Shown: positions 26,949 to 36,483 of the stretch, piece after piece | How the letters are laid out: every line of letters begins with the position of its first letter | How positions within the stretch are numbered: position 1 is the first letter of the stretch | Translations under genes and position numbers: made by a program | Notes under the pieces: model-generated | The model's database searches: none | Told to the model about the DNA's origin: nothing | Seen by the model: only the letters and a program-made list of their open reading frames with translations | From: Bacteroides mediterraneensis | GTDB taxonomy: Bacteria > Bacteroidota > Bacteroidia > Bacteroidales > Bacteroidaceae | DNA length: 64,000 nt | Assembly (NCBI RefSeq): GCF_016900355.1 | Contig: NZ_JACJKA010000001.1 | Coordinates: 124,001-188,000, forward strand | Direction of reading: 5' to 3'

Positions 26949-29234
26949 ATGACAAAAATAACTAAAGAAGCTGCTTTGCTCTACCATTCGCAGGGCAAGC
27001 CGGGGAAAATCGAAGTAGTCCCCACGAAACCCTATCAGACACAGAGGGATTTGTCACTGGCCTATTCTCCAGGAGTAGCAGAACCTTGTTTGGAAATCCA
27101 AAAAAATCCGGATACGGCCTACGATTATACTGATAAAGGCAATCTGGTGGCCGTCATTTCCAACGGAACCGCCGTACTGGGACTGGGTGACATCGGTGCT
27201 ATGAGTGGAAAACCTGTCATGGAAGGAAAAGGCCTGCTGTTTAAAATCTATGCCGGCATCGACGTGTTCGACATCGAAGTAAACGAAAAAGACCCTGATA
27301 AGTTCATTGAAGCTGTAAAGGCCATTGCCCCGACTTTCGGAGGTATCAATCTGGAAGACATCAAGGCGCCCGAGTGCTTCAAGATAGAACAGCGTCTGAA
27401 AGAAGAACTGGACATTCCGGTGATGCACGACGACCAGCACGGTACAGCCATCATCTCCAGTGCCGGCTTATTAAATGCCCTGGAAGTGGCAGGGAAAAAG
27501 ATTGAAGACGTAAAAATCGTGGTCAACGGAGCCGGTGCTTCTGCCGTATCCTGCACGAAACTCTACGTCTCACTGGGTGCCCGTCTGGAAAATATTGTCA
27601 TGATTGACAGTAAGGGAGTCATCTCCAAGCAACGTACCGACCTGAACGAACAGAAAAAATTCTTTGCGACCGACCGTACCGACATCCACACCTTGGCAGA
27701 AGCCATCAAAGGGGCAGATGTATTCCTCGGATTGTCCAGAGGAAACGTCCTGACACAAGATATGGTGCGCAGCATGGCCTCTCATCCGATTGTCTTCGCA
27801 TTGGCCAACCCGACTCCGGAAATCTCCTACGAGGATGCCATGGCTTCCCGTCCGGACGTTCTGATGTCAACCGGCCGTTCCGATTATCCGAACCAGATTA
27901 ACAACGTCATCGGATTCCCCTATATTTTCCGTGGCGCCCTCGATACCCGTGCTACCGCCATCAATGAGGAAATGAAACTGGCAGCCGTACGTGCCATCGC
28001 CAACTTGGCCAAGAAGCCCGTACCCGATGTGGTCAACGAAGCCTACCATGTAAACAACCTGACCTTCGGCCCGGAATACTTCATCCCGAAACCAGTCGAC
28101 CCGCGTCTGATTACCGAAGTCTCCATGGCCGTAGCCAAAGCCGCTATGGAGTCTGGCGTAGCCCGCAAGCAGATTACCGACTGGGACGAATACAAGAACC
28201 GCCTGAAAGAGCTGATGGGACAAGAAAACAAACTGACCCGCCAGCTGTATGAAACTGCCCGGCACAACCCGCAGCGTGTGGTCTTTGCCGAAGGCATCCA
28301 CCCCAATATGCTGAAAGCCGCTGTGGAAGCCAAAGCTGAAGGTATCTGCCACCCGATTTTGCTGGGCAACGAAGAACGTATCGAGAAACTGGCCAAAGAA
28401 CTCGATCTGAGGCTGGAAGGCATTGAAATTGTCAACCTGCGTCATGACCGCGAAGCTGAACGCCGAGAACGTTACGCCCGCATCCTCTGCGAGAAACGTG
28501 CCCGCGAAGGCGCCAACTTCCAGGAAGCCAACGACAAGATGTTCGAACGCAACTACTTCGGTATGATGATGGTAGAAACCGGTGAAGCCGACGCCTTCGT
28601 TACCGGACTGTACACCAAGTATTCTAACACCATCAAAGTAGCCAAGGAAGTCATCGGCATCCAGCCGGGATACAAGCATTTCGGCACCATGCACATCCTG
28701 AATTCCAAGAAAGGCACCTATTTCATTGCCGACACTCTGATCAACCGTCACCCGGATACCGACACGTTGATTGACATTGCCAAGCTGTCGGCCAAGGCGG
28801 TACGCTTCTTCAATCAAGAACCCGTGATGGCCATGCTGTCCTACTCCAACTTTGGTTCCGACACTGAAGGAAGTCCGGCCAAGGTACACGAAGCTGTAAG
28901 CCAGCTCCATCAGGAATATCCCGAACTGGCCATCGACGGTGAAATGCAAGTGAAGTTTGCCCTGAACAATGCCCTTCGTGACGAGAAATATCCGTTCACC
29001 CGACTGAAAGGCAAGGAAGTAAATACACTGGTATTCCCGAACCTGAGTTCAGCCAATGCCACCTACCAGCTCATCCAAAGCATGAGTGAAACGGAGGTCA
29101 TCGGCCCGATTCAGATGGGATTGAACAAACCGATTCACTTCACCGACATCGAAAGCTCCGTGCGCGACATTGTCAACATCACCGCCATTGCCTGCATCGA
29201 TGCCATCGTCGACAAAAAGAAAAAAGCGCAATAA
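26949..29234 (+). CDS. maeB: NADP-dependent malic enzyme fused to a phosphotransacetylase-like domain
   Basis: 761 aa from the ATG at 26949 ([20 protein letters not shown]); the upstream TTG at 26811 precedes the promoter. The malic enzyme domain (about 1-420) shows the YSPGVAEPC start, substrate region [10 protein letters not shown] and Rossmann motif [12 protein letters not shown]. The C-terminal part (about 430-761) is a phosphate acetyl/butyryltransferase-like domain ([16 protein letters not shown]), in MaeB enzymes a regulatory domain sensing acetyl-CoA. It decarboxylates malate to pyruvate with NADPH production. A strong terminator follows. Confidence 0.93.
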   Translation: MTKITKEAALLYHSQGKPGKIEVVPTKPYQTQRDLSLAYSPGVAEPCLEIQKNPDTAYDYTDKGNLVAVISNGTAVLGLGDIGAMSGKPVMEGKGLLFKIYAGIDVFDIEVNEKDPDKFIEAVKAIAPTFGGINLEDIKAPECFKIEQRLKEELDIPVMHDDQHGTAIISSAGLLNALEVAGKKIEDVKIVVNGAGASAVSCTKLYVSLGARLENIVMIDSKGVISKQRTDLNEQKKFFATDRTDIHTLAEAIKGADVFLGLSRGNVLTQDMVRSMASHPIVFALANPTPEISYEDAMASRPDVLMSTGRSDYPNQINNVIGFPYIFRGALDTRATAINEEMKLAAVRAIANLAKKPVPDVVNEAYHVNNLTFGPEYFIPKPVDPRLITEVSMAVAKAAMESGVARKQITDWDEYKNRLKELMGQENKLTRQLYETARHNPQRVVFAEGIHPNMLKAAVEAKAEGICHPILLGNEERIEKLAKELDLRLEGIEIVNLRHDREAERRERYARILCEKRAREGANFQEANDKMFERNYFGMMMVETGEADAFVTGLYTKYSNTIKVAKEVIGIQPGYKHFGTMHILNSKKGTYFIADTLINRHPDTDTLIDIAKLSAKAVRFFNQEPVMAMLSYSNFGSDTEGSPAKVHEAVSQLHQEYPELAIDGEMQVKFALNNALRDEKYPFTRLKGKEVNTLVFPNLSSANATYQLIQSMSETEVIGPIQMGLNKPIHFTDIESSVRDIVNITAIACIDAIVDKKKKAQ

Positions 29235-29257
29235 GCGCTTCCTCATTCATTAAACCC

Positions 29258-29325
29258 ACACGGAGGTACAGCCGCAAAGAGACACATATAGACGCTCTTA
29301 TCCGCTGTTCCTCCGTGTATTATTT
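29258..29325 (+). terminator. Terminator after maeB
   Basis: ACACGGAGGTACAGC (29258-29272) pairs with GCTGTTCCTCCGTGT (29304-29318) with one mismatch, followed by a short T-rich stretch. Confidence 0.7.
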
Positions 29326-29336
29326 CCTGATTCACT

Positions 29337-29516
29337 ATGAGAAAACCCCTCAACCACACTCAATGCGTCGTCCTGACTCTATGCTGGGCGGCCCTATGCT
29401 TTCTGGTCCTCACTTCCACTCCAAAAATAGACGGACCGCTCATCCTCATGATTCTCATTTCGGGCGCCTTAGTATTTATTCCCGTCATCAAGTCACTTAA
29501 AAACAGAAACAAATAA
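29337..29516 (+). CDS. Small two-helix membrane protein, unknown function
   Basis: 59 aa from ATG 29337 to TAA 29514-29516. MRKPLNHTQCVVLTLCWAAL starts a first hydrophobic helix (about residues 10-27). A short charged turn (STPKIDG) is followed by a second helix (about 33-50) and a basic end (IKSLKNRNK), the layout expected of a real small inner-membrane protein with both ends inside. It begins 19 nt after the maeB terminator stem. No family was recognised. A chance ORF is possible, but two helices with positive-inside charges argue for a gene. Confidence 0.55.
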   Translation: MRKPLNHTQCVVLTLCWAALCFLVLTSTPKIDGPLILMILISGALVFIPVIKSLKNRNK

Positions 29517-29578
29517 ACGCAAATAAGTAACTAAAAAGAATATTTTTGACGCCGATTCCTCACTTTTATTGATTTATT

Positions 29579-29610
29579 GTTGCAAGGGAAAAATTTTATC
29601 TATATTTTTG
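29579..29610 (+). promoter_or_regulatory. Promoter of the first glutamate dehydrogenase gene
   Basis: GTTG (29579-29582) as a near-consensus -33, 20 nt, then TATTTTTG (29603-29610). The leader to the ATG at 29685 is about 68 nt. Confidence 0.6.
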
Positions 29611-29684
29611 GCACATCAAACAAACCAATATCGGTTAACCTTGATTTATCAAACCAATAAATAAGACAGATAATCTTTTAAATT

Positions 29685-31019
29685 ATGAATGCAGCAAAAG
29701 TGCTGGAAGATCTGAAAAGAAGATTTCCCAATGAACCTGAGTATCATCAGGCAGTAGAAGAAGTGTTAGGAACCATCGAAGAGGAATACAACAAGCATCC
29801 TGAATTCGATAAAGTCAACTTGATAGAACGTTTGTGTATTCCCGACCGCGTATATCAATTCCGCGTCACCTGGATGGACGACAAAGGTAACATCCGCACC
29901 AACATGGGTTACCGCGTGCAGCACAACAACGCCATCGGCCCGTATAAAGGCGGTATCCGTTTCCATAGTTCCGTCAACTTAGGAATCCTGAAGTTCCTGG
30001 CTTTTGAACAGACCTTCAAGAACTCATTGACCACTCTGCCGATGGGTGGCGGTAAAGGCGGTTCCGATTTCTCTCCGCGCGGCAAGTCCAACGCCGAAGT
30101 GATGCGTTTCTGCCAAGCCTTCATGTTGGAATTGTGGCGTCACATCGGTCCTGAAACCGACGTTCCAGCCGGTGATATCGGTGTAGGAGGTCGCGAAGTA
30201 GGCTATATGTTCGGTATGTACAAGAAACTGACCCGCGAATTCAGTGGCGTATTGACTGGTAAAGGCCGTGAATTCGGCGGTTCACTCATCCGTCCCGAAG
30301 CTACCGGTTATGGTAACATCTACTTCCTGCTTGAAATGCTGAAAACCCGTAACATTGACATCAAGGGCAAGACCTGTCTGGTATCCGGTGCCGGCAACGT
30401 AGCACAGTACACCGTAGAAAAACTGATTCAGTTAGGTGCCAAAGTAGTCACCATGTCCGACTCCGACGGTTACATTTATGACCCGGACGGCATCGACCGT
30501 GAGAAACTGGACTACATCATGGAACTGAAGAACCTCTACCGCGGACGTATCCGTGAATATGCAGAGAAATACGGTTGCAAATACGTGGAAGGTGCTCGTC
30601 CCTGGCACGAAAAAGCCGACATCGCCCTTCCTTCTGCCACTCAGAACGAAATCAACGGCGACGATGCGAAGGCTTTGATTGCCAACGGCGTATTTGCCGT
30701 ATCCGAAGGAGCTAACATGCCTTCTACTCCGGAAGCCATCCGCGTGTTCCAGGAAGCTAAGATTCTCTACGCTCCAGGTAAGGCTGCCAATGCAGGTGGT
30801 GTATCTGTATCCGGTCTGGAAATGACACAGAACTCCATCAAGCTGAGCTGGACTCAGGAAGAAGTGGACGAAAAGCTGAAGAGCATCATGAAGAACATCC
30901 ACGAAGCCTGCGTGAAATACGGTACGGAACCCGACGGTTACATTAACTACGTGAAGGGTGCCAACGTAGCCGGATTCATGAAAGTGGCCAATGCCATGAT
31001 GGCTCAGGGTATTGTATAA
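29685..31019 (+). CDS. gdhA: Glutamate dehydrogenase, probably NADP-specific
   Basis: 444 aa hexameric-type GDH. Active-site segment TLPMGGGKGGSDFSPRGKSN and the dinucleotide fold SGAGNVAQYTVEKLIQLGAK are clear. After the second strand of the fold it reads MSDSDGYIYDPDG, resembling NADP-linked enzymes such as E. coli GdhA (SDSSG), unlike the second GDH in this window (SGPDGY). VSEGANMPST is also typical of the NADP form. It makes glutamate from ammonia and 2-oxoglutarate, the main nitrogen entry in Bacteroides. It is monocistronic, bounded by a promoter and a bidirectional terminator. Confidence 0.93.
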   Translation: MNAAKVLEDLKRRFPNEPEYHQAVEEVLGTIEEEYNKHPEFDKVNLIERLCIPDRVYQFRVTWMDDKGNIRTNMGYRVQHNNAIGPYKGGIRFHSSVNLGILKFLAFEQTFKNSLTTLPMGGGKGGSDFSPRGKSNAEVMRFCQAFMLELWRHIGPETDVPAGDIGVGGREVGYMFGMYKKLTREFSGVLTGKGREFGGSLIRPEATGYGNIYFLLEMLKTRNIDIKGKTCLVSGAGNVAQYTVEKLIQLGAKVVTMSDSDGYIYDPDGIDREKLDYIMELKNLYRGRIREYAEKYGCKYVEGARPWHEKADIALPSATQNEINGDDAKALIANGVFAVSEGANMPSTPEAIRVFQEAKILYAPGKAANAGGVSVSGLEMTQNSIKLSWTQEEVDEKLKSIMKNIHEACVKYGTEPDGYINYVKGANVAGFMKVANAMMAQGIV

Positions 31020-31041
31020 CGCTTGATTTTAAAATTACAAT

Positions 31042-31088
31042 AAAACCGGGTGAGAGCTTGAATATTTCAAGGTTTCACCCGGTTTTTC
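31042..31088. terminator. Bidirectional terminator, gdhA / surface lipoprotein operon
   Basis: AAAACCGGGTGA (31042-31053) and TCACCCGGTTTT (31075-31086) are exact complements, with a second inner stem CTTGAA/TTCAAG. The T- and A-tracts on the two sides serve the two convergent units. Confidence 0.88.
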
Positions 31089-31111
31089 TATATTATTGCG
31101 TAGACTGGTTG

Positions 31112-31804
31112 TTATTCCACCGTCAACGACTGTGTAGCCCAATTATAAGTCACGGTGTACACCGTATTCTGTGCTACCGTTTCTCCATCCTCCGTTCCCC
31201 AGCTACCTGATTGCACCTGAGATTCATTATCCGAGTTGGTAATCGATAACTGATAACTGAAAGAAGTTTCTTCCGCGTAAGAGAAATAAGCTGTTTCTCC
31301 ATTTTGCAACGTCACAGACCGGCTCCCATAGGTCACGGTAAAAGTATAACGTTGCAACCAGTTACCCGTCACCGCTGACATATCCAGACAGACTGCAAAG
31401 GTAATCATGGGCACCTGCACCTTCAAGGGCGTTGTAGCCCCTTCTGTCACCACAAAAGACACGTCTTTATAATAAACTGGCTCACCCATGGTTTCATTGT
31501 CCCAAGTAGACTTCTCTCCATAGTTTGCACTGTACACTTTCAGCATATAATCGGTAGCAGGATCCAGTTCAATTTTGTTTTGCATTTCTTCCGGAGTCAA
31601 AGTACGCACCAATTCTCCTCCTTTATACAAATCCACAGTCAAACTTTCATCTACTGCACGCGAAACGACTTCCGTCACCACTTGCGACTGCAATTCAATC
31701 CCTTCTACAGACAAATAACCTTTTCCTGAAGGAATCTCATTTTCCTGCTGACAGCTTGCCAGCAGGAAAATTCCCAATAAAATATATACTATATTCTTTT
31801 TCAT
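31112..31804 (-). CDS. DUF4493-like surface lipoprotein (last gene of the operon)
   Basis: 230 aa. Lipoprotein signal MKKNIVYILLGIFLLASC with Cys18. The motif Ser-Arg49-Ala follows 31 residues after the cysteine, as in the other DUF4493-like proteins of the locus. The rest is predicted all-beta (SLTVDLYKGGELVRTL, then a Tyr-rich middle) with an Ig-like C-terminal half ending in YNWATQSLTVE. Function is unknown. The family is common in Bacteroides surface loci and its fold resembles fimbrillins. It is separated by 9 bp from the preceding gene. Confidence 0.75.
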   Translation of the reverse strand: MKKNIVYILLGIFLLASCQQENEIPSGKGYLSVEGIELQSQVVTEVVSRAVDESLTVDLYKGGELVRTLTPEEMQNKIELDPATDYMLKVYSANYGEKSTWDNETMGEPVYYKDVSFVVTEGATTPLKVQVPMITFAVCLDMSAVTGNWLQRYTFTVTYGSRSVTLQNGETAYFSYAEETSFSYQLSITNSDNESQVQSGSWGTEDGETVAQNTVYTVTYNWATQSLTVE

Positions 31805-31813
31805 CGTTCTTCT

Positions 31814-34099
31814 TTATTTGTCGTAAATCAAAGAGATATCATCAATAGTTAATACACTACCTACATAAGCAGGACTAAATGTCTTAGTTTCTCCATTCAC
31901 ATAAAAGGTCTGTGTGATTTCCCGATAAGGCATATTAGATCCAGAATTTACAGTAGAACTAAATATCACATAAATATATTTACATTTTGCATAAGACACT
32001 CCCTCCACATAATTCAAAGGTAAGGTTGTTTCTGTCCAATCATTCTTTATTTCAGAAGAAGTATAATCATTTTGAATAATCACATTTCTATTCTCATCCA
32101 ACAACTCCACATGAACTTTCCATGTATCAGAATTGTATGGTACATATTTATACCAAAATTTCAACGCAGTAGGACGATTATAGAACGAAGCATCTTTTAT
32201 GCGCTCATACGTATCTTTACTCCCATCAGTATCTCCAAAGAAGCCACTAGTTCCCATTGTAACCTTTGCCGTTCCGGTGAATAACTCACCTGCTACTTTA
32301 TTAAAATTATAAAAAGTACTAACCATATTTCCACGTCCATTAACCGTACTTCTAAGCTCTGCTGCTAAACCATTACGCCCTGGCACATAAGAAACTGCAT
32401 GAAATCCATTGTAATTATATATATTAACATTGCTATTATTTCTATGACGTGTTGTAAAATCATTACAGGTATCCCAAAAATGATCTTCATCATTTTGCCA
32501 AGGATTAAAAGAATAATAGGTTTCATCACTAAACAAACCATCTTTTACATAATTATCTTCTTTCCATTCTTCCATTCCCGAATTCGGCAATTGCACCGGT
32601 GTTTCCAGCGTAGCTTCCGCCTCAGCAGAAGCAATCACTCCACGATACAACGCACGCACTTTATAGACCTTGTTCGAAATGTCTTCTGCACGCTGTGCAA
32701 ACTGCTGAATGCGTCCCTTGACATTCTCACGGGTAGTACAATCAATCCAGTTCGCCCCGTCATAATACTGGTAAACCAGATTCGCTTTTATTGCTTCCGG
32801 ATCTCCGGAAGTTACATTAACTTCATCTATGGTGAACTCTCTTGACCAGCAATTTCTTTCATCTACAGCAATACTGAATTCCGGTTTCTTGCACTTCAAA
32901 GTGTACACACTGTTGACCGCTTGGTCTTCACTCGCCCAGCGATTATTGGCTTCCACATCCACCGTAATGGTAGAAGCAACCGTATTTCCAGCGTCTGTCA
33001 TCAACTGAGGAATCAAAGAAGTAAAATCAAGGCTTCCTGTTGTCGCACCGATTTCCGGCAAGGTGATACCCAAAGATGCTACAGCTGCCGAATCGTCTGG
33101 ATTTGACAACAAATATTCCTTGTCCGCTTCCAATTCTGCAAATATTGTATCTGTAGAATTGAATTTCAGCTTGATATCCTGCAAGGGAGAAGACAACTTC
33201 AAATTAATGACGGCCGATTTCTTCTTCTCCGTTTCCGCAAAAGAAAGTTCATTGTTCACGAAATCTGCCGATTCCAACTTAGGCTTTGGCAAGAATTCCA
33301 AAGGCAACGTTTCGGTGACAGATACTTTAGATACCTCCACCTTTTCCACAGAAATGCCGACACCCGATGAAATTGTATCCGTACCCAGCGTAATTTTCAC
33401 ATGTGTTCTCGCAGGGATATTGGTAAATGGTTTCCAATCAGGCTTTTCCGGATTAACAGGTTCCGCTATATTATACGATACTTCTTTCCCTGTCCCTGCC
33501 AAATGTCCATGGAAAACCAATTGTACAGAAGAGCCTGCCTGAAAATAGGCACTCTGTATCCCTGTTGAATCAATCTCGACAGATTGGTCGCCTACAGAAT
33601 CAATCTCGACAGATTGGTCGCCTACAGAAACCGTCACCGAATAGTCTTCATAGGCTTTTTTCAAACTTTCTTCATTATAGTTTACCGAAAGCAATGCATT
33701 AGCCACCGCACACGAAATAGTGGCCGAAGTCATCTGCCCGGTCACCACTTGCTGATTCTCCAACGTACCCACATAATAAGGAGCATCCAATGCAATGACC
33801 GGATTGTCTCCATAAGTGGCCGTCAGATTGTATGTACCTTCTTTCACCAAGACCGATTCCGCACATTTTCCAGAATAAGCCACTTTATTTGTAGACGCAT
33901 CTACCACACGCAAGCGAAACATAGATGCTACTGGCTTCTCCAATTCAGTAGGAGCCGTACGCGAATAGGCTTGATTTCCTTCGTCTGTCAAAGTAATCTG
34001 GAAACCTGTCTGAGCAGAGGAGCGAAAATCGTCTTCCTGCTGACAGCCTCCCAGCCACATTCCACACAATAATAACAAAAGGCTACTAAACCATTTCAT
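31814..34099 (-). CDS. Large DUF4493-like lipoprotein with PCMD-like C-terminus
   Basis: 761 aa from the ATG at 34099, which has an SD-like GGAAGAG upstream; the ATG at 34123 would overlap the preceding gene. Lipobox cysteine Cys19 (WLGGC). Ser-Arg47-Thr lies 28 residues later, and the DUF4493-like signature TISCAVANALLSVNYNEESL follows. The middle is beta-rich. The C-terminal part from about residue 510 (LPNSGMEEW to VLTIDDISLIYDK) resembles a diverged PCMD/carbohydrate-binding jelly-roll. A perfect 30-bp tandem duplication at 33567-33626 doubles the decapeptide SVGDQSVEID. Role unknown; possibly an adhesin. Confidence 0.75.
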   Translation of the reverse strand: MKWFSSLLLLLCGMWLGGCQQEDDFRSSAQTGFQITLTDEGNQAYSRTAPTELEKPVASMFRLRVVDASTNKVAYSGKCAESVLVKEGTYNLTATYGDNPVIALDAPYYVGTLENQQVVTGQMTSATISCAVANALLSVNYNEESLKKAYEDYSVTVSVGDQSVEIDSVGDQSVEIDSTGIQSAYFQAGSSVQLVFHGHLAGTGKEVSYNIAEPVNPEKPDWKPFTNIPARTHVKITLGTDTISSGVGISVEKVEVSKVSVTETLPLEFLPKPKLESADFVNNELSFAETEKKKSAVINLKLSSPLQDIKLKFNSTDTIFAELEADKEYLLSNPDDSAAVASLGITLPEIGATTGSLDFTSLIPQLMTDAGNTVASTITVDVEANNRWASEDQAVNSVYTLKCKKPEFSIAVDERNCWSREFTIDEVNVTSGDPEAIKANLVYQYYDGANWIDCTTRENVKGRIQQFAQRAEDISNKVYKVRALYRGVIASAEAEATLETPVQLPNSGMEEWKEDNYVKDGLFSDETYYSFNPWQNDEDHFWDTCNDFTTRHRNNSNVNIYNYNGFHAVSYVPGRNGLAAELRSTVNGRGNMVSTFYNFNKVAGELFTGTAKVTMGTSGFFGDTDGSKDTYERIKDASFYNRPTALKFWYKYVPYNSDTWKVHVELLDENRNVIIQNDYTSSEIKNDWTETTLPLNYVEGVSYAKCKYIYVIFSSTVNSGSNMPYREITQTFYVNGETKTFSPAYVGSVLTIDDISLIYDK
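33567..33626 (-). repeat. Perfect 30-bp tandem duplication inside the lipoprotein gene
   Basis: Two identical adjacent 30-bp copies (33567-33596 and 33597-33626) add ten residues in frame and keep the ORF open. Absence of any difference between the copies points to a recent event. Confidence 0.95.
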
Positions 34100-34115
34100 A
34101 TTTTTATCTCTTCCT

Positions 34116-35735
34116 TTATTCATAACTCAATTCAAATTCATCTACCCACAATGTGCTACCGTCACCTACCTGACCAATAACCTTTTTACCGTTTGCATCA
34201 AACTCCCCTCCATATTTGCTGGAAGTAGCCACAATTGTAATCTTGGCAGGCTTAGAGATTGTATCCGTATAGTTAATGTCAAACTCAAATTTCTGGTATT
34301 CCGTTACCGTCTCACTGCCCGTAAATTCTCCATAAGCAATTTCCTGATCGGCAGAATTCCACAGCCGCAAGTAAATTTGACATTGGTCATTCTTCAAATT
34401 TCCCGGAACCGTCCCATTGTAAGTGATAGGCATGGATTTGTACTTGTAATATCCGCTTAACTTCGTGGGACGTGCCCCCGAGTACGGACGTCCAAAAGAA
34501 GGACTTGATTCGGGTGTTCCCATATTCGTCTTATAAGTACCTATAAAAAGATTACCCGCAGCTGCTCCTACCAAAAGAATATCACCATAGGTATATAATT
34601 TGGCAGAAGTTCCACGATACGCATCACTGCCTGTCACAGGTACCGTACTCGATTCCTTATAAATGGTCACTCCTTCGTTTCCGGTCGCCCAATAGGCCTG
34701 TGCATCATCCAAATTGTTGGCCACCGGATTTGGATACCAGGTTTTTCCATCCTGCGTCCACGTATCAAAATTCATATTCGGAATTGTCACGATAGTTTCG
34801 GTCAGGAAAGAGAAAGTTTCACCGCTGTTTCCATCCGCCAGCGCACGCACCTCATAATTGGTACCATTGGTCAATCCGGTCAGCGTGGCCGAATACGACC
34901 GTGTTCCGGTGGTTGTTATGGAAGCCGCGTCCAACGCAGTCCATTCCTCTTCTCCCTGTACACGATACTCTACCGATAAGGTAGTACCCGCACGGAAACT
35001 GCCGCTTATATAAGCTTTCGTAGCCCATGCATTCACGCTTTCCACCGAAGCAGGTACGGAAGACTTCTGCACATCCACCGTCCAGTCACAAATGTATCGT
35101 CCATTCCGATACGCCTGAAACACACGGGGACGAGTAAAGTCCGTGATGGTATCGGGCGAAGGAATCAATTTGGTTTTCGAGCCTTCCAGGTTCAGTTTAT
35201 TGATTTTAATATTCCGGTAATCCGCATCCTCCGTCACATAGATAATGGCCACATGGGTATTCAAGTCCAGCAAAGGAGCCGTACCCGACTGGTTCTCCAC
35301 TTCTATCGTACGTTCAATGTTCTGTTTTACCGTAATCTTCCACCAATAATCCTGATAGGTTTTCAGCAAGACATCCACCGGATTAGTAAAGTCGACCGCC
35401 GTATTGGCATTGGCCGGCAATTCATCCAAGGAAGAAAAGCTGAAATCAGGAAAACCGGAAGGCCTGATACAGGCCGTTGAATCCGGATAAATCAAAGCTT
35501 CTGCATTAGCCACCAATTTTGTAATCGGCAAACTGTCTATAAAAGCATCTTCACCAATGGTCAGTTCAATGGTGCGTGCCTGATTATTGAACACGGCTTC
35601 TCCCTGCATCCCTTCCACTTGGATTTCCTGAATCACTCCTTCAATATATGGATAAGGGATGTCATTCTCAATACAAGAAGACAAGTTCAGTAACAAGAGA
35701 GAAATAAAACTATATTTCAAGGCTTTTACAAGCAT
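34116..35735 (-). CDS. PCMD-domain surface lipoprotein
   Basis: 539 aa lipoprotein (FISLLLLNLSSC). The N-terminal region (about 30-210) has two DUF5018-like beta segments with an incomplete-Ig look (VKQNIERTIEVE and VDVQKSSVPASVES), then a fibronectin-like segment (about 220-300). A PCMD-type domain follows from IPNMNFDTW (about 310) to VDEFELSYE. PCMD is named a putative carbohydrate metabolism domain from its genomic context; no activity is shown. Shared blocks with the 36484 protein include AYWATGNEGVT, AAGNLFIG and ARPTKLSGY. It does not have the Ser-Arg-Ala motif. It is followed by the large lipoprotein gene. Confidence 0.8.
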   Translation of the reverse strand: MLVKALKYSFISLLLLNLSSCIENDIPYPYIEGVIQEIQVEGMQGEAVFNNQARTIELTIGEDAFIDSLPITKLVANAEALIYPDSTACIRPSGFPDFSFSSLDELPANANTAVDFTNPVDVLLKTYQDYWWKITVKQNIERTIEVENQSGTAPLLDLNTHVAIIYVTEDADYRNIKINKLNLEGSKTKLIPSPDTITDFTRPRVFQAYRNGRYICDWTVDVQKSSVPASVESVNAWATKAYISGSFRAGTTLSVEYRVQGEEEWTALDAASITTTGTRSYSATLTGLTNGTNYEVRALADGNSGETFSFLTETIVTIPNMNFDTWTQDGKTWYPNPVANNLDDAQAYWATGNEGVTIYKESSTVPVTGSDAYRGTSAKLYTYGDILLVGAAAGNLFIGTYKTNMGTPESSPSFGRPYSGARPTKLSGYYKYKSMPITYNGTVPGNLKNDQCQIYLRLWNSADQEIAYGEFTGSETVTEYQKFEFDINYTDTISKPAKITIVATSSKYGGEFDANGKKVIGQVGDGSTLWVDEFELSYE

Positions 35736-35746
35736 AATCTGTCAAT

Positions 35747-36475
35747 TTAAAAATAGGAACAAATACCGATGTTTATCGAAAATATATTAATCTTAAAGTC
35801 CGCTGAACTTTGACGGTACGAACCACGTTCTACCTGATTGGTTACCTGTTCCGCCCACTTGAATTTCAGTCCCACCACATTAATGGACACTTCCACCGCC
35901 ATGTTGTTGGTCACAAAAGCCGTCAAGCCCGGAGCTGCACCAATCTGCAAACTGTGTGTGGTCTGATAAGTACCAGTCGCTTTCTGATCGACTCCATCCA
36001 ACGTCTTTCCTTCACCATAACCATAAGTCAGGCGCAGTTCATTGAAGAAACCGAAAACCTTGCTGTTTCCCAGTCCCATATACGTCCGCAAGAAACCGGA
36101 AGCCGTATATTCATGTTCCAGATATTTGTAATCACTGATGTCGAACGACAAATCGTCTCCCAAATCGAGATTGATATTTCCTATATCCGCATACGTACGA
36201 TTATAGTTCAGACGAAGACCAGCTGCCATGTTATCCCGGAAGAAATAGCCCGCATACGGACTCACTTTAAAGGTATAGCCTTCACCGTTAATGTCGTTCA
36301 AGATTAAAAACTTATAGTTATCTCCCGTCAACTCCATATAGGAAAAAGTCACCCCTCCCATCCAGGAACCTTTCGGCACAAAAAGAGAAGGCTTTATATT
36401 ACGGTCATAACTTTTTCGTGCGTACACCGAAGTGACGCACAAAAAAGTTAAAAATAGAATCAAATATTTCTTCAT
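35747..36475 (-). CDS. Outer-membrane beta-barrel protein
   Basis: 242 aa with a cleavable signal peptide (MKKYLILFLTFLCVTSVYAR). Alternating amphipathic strands (SWMGGVTFSYMELTG, SPYAGYFFRDNMAAGLRLNY) and a terminal aromatic residue (IGICSYF) suit a small 8-10-strand barrel. It lies between two PCMD-containing lipoprotein genes in the same operon (8 bp and 11 bp gaps), so it may anchor, secrete or signal for them. Confidence 0.8.
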   Translation of the reverse strand: MKKYLILFLTFLCVTSVYARKSYDRNIKPSLFVPKGSWMGGVTFSYMELTGDNYKFLILNDINGEGYTFKVSPYAGYFFRDNMAAGLRLNYNRTYADIGNINLDLGDDLSFDISDYKYLEHEYTASGFLRTYMGLGNSKVFGFFNELRLTYGYGEGKTLDGVDQKATGTYQTTHSLQIGAAPGLTAFVTNNMAVEVSINVVGLKFKWAEQVTNQVERGSYRQSSADFKINIFSINIGICSYF

Positions 36476-36483
36476 GCAAAATA

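Noticed and set aside
27867-28949. 360-codon minus-strand ORF opposite maeB
   Set aside because: Shadow of the malic enzyme-phosphotransacetylase coding sequence.
29517-29684. Regulatory RNA upstream of gdhA
   Set aside because: Only promoter elements and an AT-rich leader are visible; no strong stem.
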